Origin: Rhodopseudomonas telluris
Lineage (GTDB): Bacteria; Pseudomonadota; Alphaproteobacteria; Rhizobiales; Xanthobacteraceae
Length of the DNA stretch: 64,000 bases
NCBI RefSeq assembly: GCF_042432815.1
Contig: NZ_JBHLWM010000006.1
Span: 1-64,000 of the forward strand
Reading direction: 5' to 3'
This document shows, in pieces, positions 25,401 to 30,745 of the stretch (the first letter of the stretch is position 1; every line of letters begins with the position of its first letter). A program made the position numbers and the translations under genes. The notes beneath the pieces are model-generated. The model worked only from the letters and a program-made list of their open reading frames with translations, searched no databases and was not told the origin of the DNA.

Positions 25401-25643
25401 GCCGTCGATGCCCTTGACGATGGCTTCGAGCGGCTTGGTCACCAGCTCGACCGCATCGGGGCCGCGCAAGCCGTCGGCGTTGACGCGGATATCGACCATC
25501 GGCACGCTGATCTGCGGCTCCTCCTCGCGCGGGATCGCGGCGAGCGCGATCAGCCCCACCACCAGCGAGGCCAGCAGAAACAGCGGCGTCAGCGGCGACT
25601 GGATCGTCGCTCTGGTCAGGCGACCTGAGAGTCCGAGATTCAC
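22419..25643 (-). CDS. RND efflux pump, HAE1-like (AcrB-type) permease
   Basis: 1074 residues with 12 TM helices. The TM4 proton-relay pair is present in SIGILVDDAIVVVEN, as in multidrug (HAE1) pumps, and unlike the metal-type pump at 15203. The N-terminus begins MNLGLSGRLTRATIQSPLTP. Substrate is unknown. Its ATG overlaps the adaptor's stop (25640-25643). The operon starts with a two-cysteine ArsR repressor and ends with a DsbA-like protein, so expression is probably tied to sulfide or thiol stress rather than to drugs. Confidence 0.92.
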   Translation of the reverse strand: MNLGLSGRLTRATIQSPLTPLFLLASLVVGLIALAAIPREEEPQISVPMVDIRVNADGLRGPDAVELVTKPLEAIVKGIDGVEHVYSQTEDDRVLVTARFLVGTKAEDAILRVHEKIRANLDRIPVGIPEPLIVGRGINDVAVTVLTLSPKPEAASRWTDKDLYEFADKLRSELMKVDSIGLTYISGGGAQQIRVEPDPEKLSLYGVTLQQLVAKVKDANRSFLAGSVRDAGGVRSVSAGQTLSGIPDIGLLLIATRDNRPVYVKDVAQVIVGPNAAEHRVWTDTRAGSGKWDRVPAVSLALAKRAGANAVVVSHDIKARLATLEGTLIPSDVAVTITRDYGETANDKANELLLHLGIATISIVVLIAIAIGWREAVVTAVVIPTTILLTLFAANLMGYTINRVSLFALIFSIGILVDDAIVVVENIARHWGMKDGRPRLQAAIEAVAEVGNPTVIATLTVIAALLPMLFVSGMMGPYMAPIPANASAAMLFSFVVAMVVAPWLMLKLAPAPGVGAASHDAHDEGRLGRLYRRIATPIVASKRAAWIFLLGVGIATLLSMVLFYTKSVTVKLLPFDNKSEIAVMVDLPEGASVEDTERTLFAAADIARGLPEIMSVQSYAGTPAPYNFNGLARQYYLRERPELGELQVNLKERGERSRASHAVALDLRERLKALDPPQGTSIKVVEVPPGPPVLSTLLAEIYGPDVATRRAVAHEVKKIFKDVPFIVDIDDSIGDPRPRLRLSIDQDRLEFFGVEQKDVYDTIATLFGGTSVGYSHRGEDRNPIAITVGLPKRDLAWTEALASTPVPANTLPGSKTVVELGQLVKATREVGSPLIFRRDGRFADMVQAELAGKFEAPLYGMLEVDRLIEAHDWGKLPKPAISLHGQPTDESKPMVLWDGEWEITWVTFRDMGAAFGAAILGIYVLVVAQFRSFKLPLVILTPIPLTLIGILIGHWLLGAPFTATSMIGFIALAGIIVRNSILLVDFIRHSGGEGKALREVVLQAGAVRFKPILLTALAAMIGAATILLDPIFQGLAISLLFGLASSTLLTVLVIPAIYIALRGGPAKSAGLTSK

Positions 25644-26638
25644 GGCTGCACCAGCTTGTCACCATTCCGCAGTCCCGAGAGAATCTCGAGGCCGTCCGGC
25701 ATGTCGGGGGTCGGATGTTCGCGGCCGCGCTGCACCGGCACGGCGATGGTCTTGCCGGGCGCGCCGAGCTGCACGGTGTCGATGCCGAACTCGGTCTTGA
25801 TGAAGCGTGACGGGATCACGAAGGCCGGCCGCTCGCCGCTGGAGATCCAGACGCGCAGCCGGTCGCCGACGAAGTACTGGCCGAGCCCGGGGACCGTGGC
25901 GTCGGCAACGACGCGGCCGTCCTCGATCTGCGGATAGACCAGATCGATGGTGCCGAACTTCGCCGCCGCATCGCCGGCCTCGGCACCGTCGACGCGGATG
26001 CGGTCACCCTGCTTCAGGAAGCGCGCGTGCCGCTCCGGCACCCTCAGGCGAAGCTTGTAATGCTGCTGCGCCACGGTGACGATCGGATCGCCCTGCAGCA
26101 CCACCGAGCCGACCGTGATCATCTTCTTCAGCACGCGGCCGTCGTCGGGCGCGAGCACCTGGCCTTCCTTGAACTGCTGCTGCACCACGGACCGTTCGGC
26201 GGTCTTGGCGCGCAGATTGTTCTCGGCGACGTTGAGCGCGGTGCGGGCCTCGTCGAGCTTGGTGCGCGGCAGCGTGCCGCGTTCGACCAGCCCCGAGGTA
26301 CGGTCGTAATCGATCTGCGCCTGGCTCGCCTGCGCCTGCAGGGCCTGGATCTGCGCGTCGAGCGAATTCATCTGCAGGGTCAGCTTGTCGTCACCGATGG
26401 TGGCGATCTCCTGGCCGCGGCTGACGCTGTCGCCCTCGCGCACTTTCAGCGAAATCACCGTGCCGCCGATCCGCGCGCGCGCCGGCACCACGCTGATACT
26501 CTCGACCGTGGCGAACACCGCCTTCTCGTCGGCGACGTTCCGCTCCGCCACCGTCAACGTCGGCTCGGCCGCGGAGGCACCCGCGGCGCCAATCAGGATC
26601 GCGGCGACGGCGCCGCCCATGAGGTCGCGTAGGTTCAT
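25640..26638 (-). CDS. RND efflux periplasmic adaptor (membrane fusion protein)
   Basis: 332 residues with a signal peptide (about 1-23, ending GASA), lipoyl half-motifs (GGTVISLKVREGDSVSRGQE and APDDGRVLKKMITVGSVV), a helical hairpin (about 85-155) and beta-barrel domains. It couples the RND permease to an outer-membrane channel, which is not encoded nearby. Its start lies next to the stop of the ArsR gene (26640) and its stop overlaps the pump start, so the genes form one operon. Confidence 0.9.
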   Translation of the reverse strand: MNLRDLMGGAVAAILIGAAGASAAEPTLTVAERNVADEKAVFATVESISVVPARARIGGTVISLKVREGDSVSRGQEIATIGDDKLTLQMNSLDAQIQALQAQASQAQIDYDRTSGLVERGTLPRTKLDEARTALNVAENNLRAKTAERSVVQQQFKEGQVLAPDDGRVLKKMITVGSVVLQGDPIVTVAQQHYKLRLRVPERHARFLKQGDRIRVDGAEAGDAAAKFGTIDLVYPQIEDGRVVADATVPGLGQYFVGDRLRVWISSGERPAFVIPSRFIKTEFGIDTVQLGAPGKTIAVPVQRGREHPTPDMPDGLEILSGLRNGDKLVQP

Positions 26639-26639
26639 C

Positions 26640-26981
26640 TCAGGCCTCTGCGGACTTTCTCTTGGCTGCGCCGGTTATCGGGGCCGGGCAATACAGCCGA
26701 TACAACGTGGTCAGGAGTTCGCGGGCGGGTTCGCTCGCGATCGAGTAGTAGATGGTCTGGCCGTCGCGCCGGGCCGCCACCAGTCCGTCCTTGCGCAGCA
26801 GCGCCAGATGCTGGGACACGGTGGAGTCGCGCAGGCCCAGCAGCTCGGCCAGCTCGCCGACCGAACGTTCGCCATCGATCAACTGACAGACCAGCAACAG
26901 CCGGTGGCGGTTCGATAACGCCTTGAGCAGCTCGCTGGCCTGGTCGGCGGCGGCTTCCATGAGGTCGGCTCGTATCTTCAT
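26640..26981 (-). CDS. bigR: ArsR-family repressor, two-cysteine BigR/SqrR type
   Basis: 113 residues starting at 26981. The winged helix has its recognition helix in LRDSTVSQHLALLRKDGLV (about 50-68). Two cysteines stand where the persulfide sensors BigR and SqrR carry them: C32 in LLLVCQLIDGE and C98 in LYRLYCPAP. There is no ELCVCDL metal site of arsenic sensors. In that family an oxidised Cys-Cys (tri/tetrasulfide) link releases DNA. It heads the adaptor-RND-dsbA operon, and an operator-like sequence lies 15 bp before its start. Sulfide/persulfide sensing is inferred from the cysteine pair and neighbours. Confidence 0.85.
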   Translation of the reverse strand: MKIRADLMEAAADQASELLKALSNRHRLLLVCQLIDGERSVGELAELLGLRDSTVSQHLALLRKDGLVAARRDGQTIYYSIASEPARELLTTLYRLYCPAPITGAAKRKSAEA

Positions 26982-26995
26982 AGTTGCGTATATAG

Positions 26996-27011
26996 GATTA
27001 TACGAATATAT
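26996..27011. promoter_or_regulatory. Putative BigR-type operator in ArsR/DUF2892 divergent promoter
   Basis: GATTATACGAATATAT differs at only two positions from 14843-14858, in front of the rhodanese gene. It lies 15 bp upstream of the ArsR start and about 100 bp upstream of the divergent DUF2892 gene, in an AT-rich island. This is a good position for autoregulation of both directions. Confidence 0.6.
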
Positions 27012-27110
27012 TGTCAACGCATCGACGGCGGACCACGCGGCTCGTGCCTTTCGACAGAGCCTGCCTTGCAACAACGGTCTCGCGACACTCAGTCTTGAAG
27101 GAGCAACGCA

Positions 27111-27314
27111 ATGAACCTGGATCGCGCCGTTCTCGCCTTCGCCGGCTGCGTGGTGCTGACGAGTCTGCTGCTCGGCTGGCTGGTCAGCCCGTATTCACTG
27201 CTGCTCACCGCCTTCGCCGGCGTCAACATGATCCAGGCGTCGTTCACGGGTTTCTGTCCCGCGGCGATCGTGTTCAAGAAGCTCGGCGTCGGGAGCGGGA
27301 CGGCGTTTTCCTGA
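27111..27314 (+). CDS. DUF2892 (YgaP-like) small inner-membrane protein
   Basis: 67 residues with two transmembrane segments (about 5-24 and 29-48) and the family end-motif TGFCPAAIVFKKLG (about 47-60). The family is the membrane part of YgaP-like rhodanese proteins and often accompanies sulfide-oxidation genes controlled by BigR. An AAGGAG site lies 10 bases before the ATG. It is divergent from the ArsR gene and shares its operator region, so it likely belongs to the same sulfur-stress regulon. Confidence 0.85.
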   Translation: MNLDRAVLAFAGCVVLTSLLLGWLVSPYSLLLTAFAGVNMIQASFTGFCPAAIVFKKLGVGSGTAFS

Positions 27315-27326
27315 ACGCCATCCGCC

Positions 27327-27441
27327 GTCATTGCGCGGAGCACACGGATCGGCGCTTCGCGCCGTCCGAGCACAGGCTCCGCGACGAAGCAATCCAGCTC
27401 CCTGCTCGGCGCTGGATTGCTTCGCTTCGCTCGCAATGACG
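27327..27441. repeat. Dispersed inverted repeat, GTCATTGCG type
   Basis: The left end is GTCATTGCGCGGAGCAC; the centre contains GATCGGCGCTTCGCGCCG and GACGAAGCAATCCAGC; the right end is GCTGGATTGCTTCGC..CTCGCAATGACG. Nearly identical copies are at 27863 (opposite orientation) and 30610. Confidence 0.9.
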
Positions 27442-27449
27442 GGGAAAGT

Positions 27450-27833
27450 CTAGTGCCCACAATGGCAGCCGCAGCCGCCTTCCGCTTCGTCGTGATCGTC
27501 CGGCGCCGGCGGCGGCAGGGTGCCGGCGATGTAGGCCTTTACGGCGGCGACCGGGTCTGTCTCGGCGGTGGTGATGGCGCGGACGCCGCGGGCCGCCATA
27601 CGGGCGATGAAGCCGGCGCCGGCGCTGCCGGCGATCACCGCCTCGACGCGGTCGAGCGGATGCGGCGCGCGCTCGTCGAATTCATGGATCGATTGTTCTT
27701 TCGGCAGATCGAGCCGCTGCACCTCGCGCGGCGTGCGGCCGTGCGCGGCGTCGAACACCATGAAGCGGCGGCTCTTGCCGGCATGGCCGGTGACGGTGCG
27801 GAAATTCTGGCTGGCGACGGCGATCAACATCAA
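27450..27833 (-). CDS. NifX/NifB-type dinitrogenase cofactor-domain protein
   Basis: 127 residues. The dinitrogenase iron-molybdenum cofactor-binding fold is recognisable (IAVASQNFRTVTGHAGKSRR, then VEAVIAGSAGAGFIARMAARGV). The C-terminus adds a short acidic stretch and the metal-binding-like tail GGCGCHCGH. Members bind Fe-S or Mo-containing clusters or act in radical/Fe-S assembly. There are no nif genes here, so it is probably a stand-alone cluster-binding protein linked to the Rieske gene upstream on the same strand. Confidence 0.85.
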   Translation of the reverse strand: MMLIAVASQNFRTVTGHAGKSRRFMVFDAAHGRTPREVQRLDLPKEQSIHEFDERAPHPLDRVEAVIAGSAGAGFIARMAARGVRAITTAETDPVAAVKAYIAGTLPPPAPDDHDEAEGGCGCHCGH

Positions 27834-27862
27834 GGGACTTTCTTATGCAGGGTTATGCCACC

Positions 27863-27978
27863 CGTCATTGCGAGCGAAGCGAAGCAATCCAGCGCCGAGT
27901 GCGGGGCTGGATTGCTTCGTCGCGGAGCCTGTGCTCGGACGGCGCGAAGCGCCGATCCGTGTGCTCCTCGCAATGACG
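27863..27978. repeat. Dispersed inverted repeat, GTCATTGCG type (reverse copy)
   Basis: Same element as 27327-27441 but inverted: the GCGCTTCGCGC / GAGCACAGGCTCC order is reversed. It separates the Rieske gene from the NifX-like gene. Confidence 0.9.
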
Positions 27979-28035
27979 TGCGGAGAGTCAGGGACGACGA
28001 CGGGTGAGCGGTTGCGCGAACTAAGTCAGGCAGCC

Positions 28036-28569
28036 TCACGTCTCGCCGATGATGATCTGCGTATCGGACGCAAACTTGTACGGCACCAGCGGCAGGTTGG
28101 CGGGTGCCGGCCCGAGGCGGATGCGGCCGGAGGAGTCGTATTGCGAGCCGTGGCATTGGCAGAACCAGCCGTCGTAATTGCCCTGATGCTCGGTCGGCAC
28201 GCAGCCGAGATGGGTGCAGATCGCCGACACCACCAGCCACTGTTCCTTGCCGGGCTTCACCCGAGCCGAATCCGGCTGCGGATCGCGCATGCTCTTCCAG
28301 TCGGCGGTCTGCGCCGACGCGATCTCCTTCGGCGTGCGGTGGCTGATAAAGATCGGCTGGCCGCGCCAGAACACTTTCACCACCTGGCCTTGGGCGATCG
28401 GCGCGAGATCGACCTCGAGCGGGAAGCCGGCCGCGATTGTTGAAGAATCGGGATTGAGCTGGGCCACGAACGGCCAGACCAGCGAGGCGGTGCCGACCGC
28501 GGCGAGCGCGCCGGTGGCAAGAAACAGCACGTCACGCCGGGTGGGCTGTTCGGAAGTGATTGCGGTCAT
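28036..28569 (-). CDS. Rieske [2Fe-2S] protein (ubiquinol-cytochrome c reductase type)
   Basis: 177 residues from the ATG at 28569, which has an AAGGAG site. A Tat-type leader/anchor (TRRDVLFLATGALAAVGTASLVW, 9-31) is followed by the Rieske fold, with CTHLGC (118-123) and CQCHGS (137-142) supplying the two Cys and two His ligands plus the stabilising disulfide. This is the bc1-type Rieske subunit, which takes electrons from quinol. No cytochrome b or c1 gene adjoins; instead it lies 36 bp downstream of a PadR repressor gene. It is probably an alternative Rieske protein made on demand. Confidence 0.92.
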   Translation of the reverse strand: MTAITSEQPTRRDVLFLATGALAAVGTASLVWPFVAQLNPDSSTIAAGFPLEVDLAPIAQGQVVKVFWRGQPIFISHRTPKEIASAQTADWKSMRDPQPDSARVKPGKEQWLVVSAICTHLGCVPTEHQGNYDGWFCQCHGSQYDSSGRIRLGPAPANLPLVPYKFASDTQIIIGET

Positions 28570-28604
28570 GGTGGTCTCCTTGGCGGGATCGCCCGCCGTC
28601 GTTG

Positions 28605-29186
28605 TCAAACCTTGCGCAGCTCGCCGGCGGCGCGGGCCAGCACCGCGACCAGCTCGGCTTCCTTGTCGGAATCCTTGGCGATCTGCCGGGCCGCAACTGC
28701 GCGCAGATTGTCGAGCGCGGCCCGCAGCAGCGGCGGCAGTTCGCCAGCCTCGCCGCCCTCGCCGTTCTGCTGCTGCATCGACTCGCCGAACGCGGCGAGC
28801 CGATCGAGCACGGCTTCGGCCAGGTCGCGGCGCTCGCTCAGATAGTCGCGGCCGTCGTCGGTGATCACATAGAGCTTCTTGGCGCCCTCGGGCTGCGCGA
28901 TGACGTGGCCGATGTCTTCCAGAAAGGTGAGCGCCGGATAGACCACGCCGGGACTCGGCGCGTACCAGCCGGCCGTCCTCTCCTCGATCACCTTGATGAT
29001 GTCGTAGCCGTGGCGCGGCTGCTCGGCGATCAGCGCCAGCGCGATCAGCTTGAGGTCGCCCTGCGCCAGCATCCGGCCGGCGCGGGTCATCTCACCGCCC
29101 ATGCCGCGCCCGCCGCCGCGACGCGCCCAGCGGCAGCCCGGCATTCCGAATCCGCAGCGCCGTCCGCCGTTGTCGAGGCCATCCAT
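28605..29186 (-). CDS. PadR-family transcriptional regulator
   Basis: 193 residues. A Gly/Arg/Cys-rich N-terminal tail (about 1-32, with CGFGMPGC) is followed by the PadR winged helix (about 40-115, LKLIALALIAEQPRHGYDIIKVIEE and SPGVVYPALTFLEDIGHV) and a helical dimerisation tail. AGGAGAG precedes the ATG. Two 12-bp near-identical palindromes lie upstream (29202 and 29241) and are likely its own operators. It probably co-transcribes with and controls the Rieske gene. The cysteine-containing N-terminal tail could sense metal or redox, which is inference. Confidence 0.9.
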   Translation of the reverse strand: MDGLDNGGRRCGFGMPGCRWARRGGGRGMGGEMTRAGRMLAQGDLKLIALALIAEQPRHGYDIIKVIEERTAGWYAPSPGVVYPALTFLEDIGHVIAQPEGAKKLYVITDDGRDYLSERRDLAEAVLDRLAAFGESMQQQNGEGGEAGELPPLLRAALDNLRAVAARQIAKDSDKEAELVAVLARAAGELRKV

Positions 29187-29201
29187 CGGGCTCTCCTGAG
29201 T

Positions 29202-29213
29202 AAGATATATCTT
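29202..29213. promoter_or_regulatory. Palindromic operator candidate, PadR promoter copy 1
   Basis: AAGATATATCTT is a perfect 12-bp palindrome, 16 bp before the PadR start. A second near-copy lies 39 bp further upstream. Confidence 0.55.
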
Positions 29214-29240
29214 CCGTACGTCCGTCTCTTCGGGCCTGTA

Positions 29241-29252
29241 AAGACATATCTT
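29241..29252. promoter_or_regulatory. Palindromic operator candidate, PadR promoter copy 2
   Basis: AAGACATATCTT differs from copy 1 at one base. The two copies sit about 39 bp apart, nearly four helical turns, suiting binding of two dimers on one face. It could also affect the divergent gene at 29456. Confidence 0.55.
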
Positions 29253-29332
29253 AGCGAACGGACGCGTGCGGCCGAAAATGGTGCGATAGTAGTGTAAGTA
29301 ACTGTTTTGGATTACCTTTCGGCCGCTGCCAT

Positions 29333-29346
29333 TTGATCGAGATCAA
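29333..29346. promoter_or_regulatory. FixK/FNR-type box
   Basis: TTGATCGAGATCAA, a perfect TTGAT-N4-ATCAA dyad, lies 110 bp upstream of the small membrane protein gene at 29456. It suggests activation under low oxygen. Confidence 0.7.
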
Positions 29347-29455
29347 TACCAGGAACCAGCCCCGACATATCGTCCCGACACTTTTCGAGCCGTGGCGCGC
29401 AGCGCCACGAGCCGCTTTCTGGCTGACCAATCGGCCCGACAATCAGGAGACGAAC

Positions 29456-29653
29456 ATGTTGAAGGTCGCGATGGTGCTGTGGATCATCGGCGGCGCAACG
29501 CTGACCGGCATGATGGTGGTCGCTATCCTGGCCGTACCGAGCCTCGCCGAGCATGCGATGGAGTGGATCCCGCGCGCAGTCGCAGCCGGCTTTGTGCTGG
29601 CCATGCCGGTCTCGTATCTGGTGGCCCGTCAGATCGCGCCCACGGCGCGCTGA
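29456..29653 (+). CDS. Small two-helix membrane protein
   Basis: 65 residues with two transmembrane helices (about 4-28 and 40-58) and few charged residues. The ATG at 29456 has a perfect AGGAG site. A FixK/FNR dyad lies 110 bp upstream, so expression is probably oxygen-regulated. It is divergent from the PadR-Rieske genes, and a convergent TSUP gene ends 17 bp after its stop. No function is recognised; it is too small to be a known transporter. Confidence 0.7.
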   Translation: MLKVAMVLWIIGGATLTGMMVVAILAVPSLAEHAMEWIPRAVAAGFVLAMPVSYLVARQIAPTAR

Positions 29654-29669
29654 CCCACTGTCGGCGTGG

Positions 29670-30434
29670 CTACTTCGCGCCGATCAGGCCGAGCACGCCT
29701 TGCGCCATCAGCGCGGTCGAGACGACGAACAGCAGCGCATAGGCGATCTTGTAGAACAGCCCGGTCGGCATCCGGCGCACCAGCCAGATGCCGAGCATGT
29801 TGGCGGCTGCCGCGAGCGGCAGCAGCGCGATCGAGGTCGACAGGTTCGCCGGGTTGAACTGGCCGAGCAGGATGTAGGGGCCGATCTTCAGCACGTTGAG
29901 GATCGCGAAGAAGATCGTGGTGGTGCCGACCAGCACCAGCTTCGGCAGCTGCAGCGGCAGCATATAGACCTGATAGGGCGGGCCGCCGCCCTGCGTCATG
30001 AACGACGTGAAGCCCGACACGCCGCCCCAGAACACGCCGGGCGCGACCGCGCCTTTGGCCGGCGTCAGCTGCGGCCGCAGCCAGACATTGAGCACGAAGG
30101 CAACGCCGACGCCGCCGACGATCAGCCGCACCACATCGTCCGAGACGATCGAGGCCGTCCACCACGCCACGCCCATGCCGATCAGCGCGCCCGGCAGCAT
30201 GATCTTCAGGCTGCGCGCGTCCCAATGCCGGCGATAGACATAGAGCGAGATCATGTCCTGGCTGATCAGCACCGGCAGCAGCAGCGCCGCGGCTTCGAGC
30301 GGCGGCAGGAACAGCGCGAGCAGCGGCGTCGCCGCGATGCCGATCCCCGAGAAGCCGCCCTTGGCGAGCCCGAGCAGGATCACCGCCGGAACGGCGGCGA
30401 CATAGAACCACGGATCGGTGATGATCGACGACAC
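29670..30434 (-). CDS. TSUP-family (TauE/SafE) sulfite/organosulfur permease
   Basis: 254 residues from a GTG at 30434, the usual family length, with about eight TM helices. The typical opening ITDPWFYVAAVPAVILLGLAKGGFSG and the second-half signature GGVSGFTSFMTQGGGPP (about 135-151) are present. TSUP proteins export sulfite, sulfoacetate or related anions, or take up thiosulfate. The start is uncertain because an eight-C run abuts the GTG and no ribosome site is seen; an in-frame ATG at 30509 would add 25 residues. It may belong with the sulfur-related genes at 26.6-27.3 kb. Confidence 0.85.
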   Translation of the reverse strand: MSSIITDPWFYVAAVPAVILLGLAKGGFSGIGIAATPLLALFLPPLEAAALLLPVLISQDMISLYVYRRHWDARSLKIMLPGALIGMGVAWWTASIVSDDVVRLIVGGVGVAFVLNVWLRPQLTPAKGAVAPGVFWGGVSGFTSFMTQGGGPPYQVYMLPLQLPKLVLVGTTTIFFAILNVLKIGPYILLGQFNPANLSTSIALLPLAAAANMLGIWLVRRMPTGLFYKIAYALLFVVSTALMAQGVLGLIGAK

Positions 30435-30609
30435 GGGGGGGGCTCGCGAGGGGAACGCCGCCGGACCGGCAGCAGAAATCGACGGCGCGCGATTGCGCCC
30501 ACGATCCATGCGGCACGGAGCGGCTCGTCGCAAGTGAAACCGAATGGCGCGAAGCAAGTCGGTGCCTGCACGGTGCAAGGGCTGGAGGTCGACGTTCCGT
30601 CGAACTCTC

Positions 30610-30725
30610 GTCATTGCGAGGAGCACCCGGATCGGCGCTTCGCGCCGTCCGAGCACAGGCTCCGCGACGAAGCAATCCAGCGCCGTGCACTGCGCTGGAT
30701 TGCTTCGCTTCGCTCGCAATGACGG
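30610..30725. repeat. Dispersed inverted repeat, GTCATTGCG type
   Basis: Nearly identical to 27327-27441 (GATCGGCGCTTCGCGCCG, GAGCACAGGCTCCGCGACG, GCAATCCAGC, CTGGATTGCTTCGC, TCGCAATGACG) and in the same orientation. It lies between the TSUP and autotransporter genes. Confidence 0.9.
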
Positions 30726-30745
30726 AGAGCTAGGGCGCGGCGCCT

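Noticed and set aside
27450..27833. Nitrogen-fixation island suggested by the NifX-like protein
   Set aside because: No nif, fix or electron-transfer nitrogenase genes in the window; stand-alone members of this fold are common.
27327..30725. CRISPR array suggested by three similar repeats within 3.4 kb
   Set aside because: Units are about 115 bp hairpins separated by whole genes and in both orientations, with no regular spacers and no cas genes.
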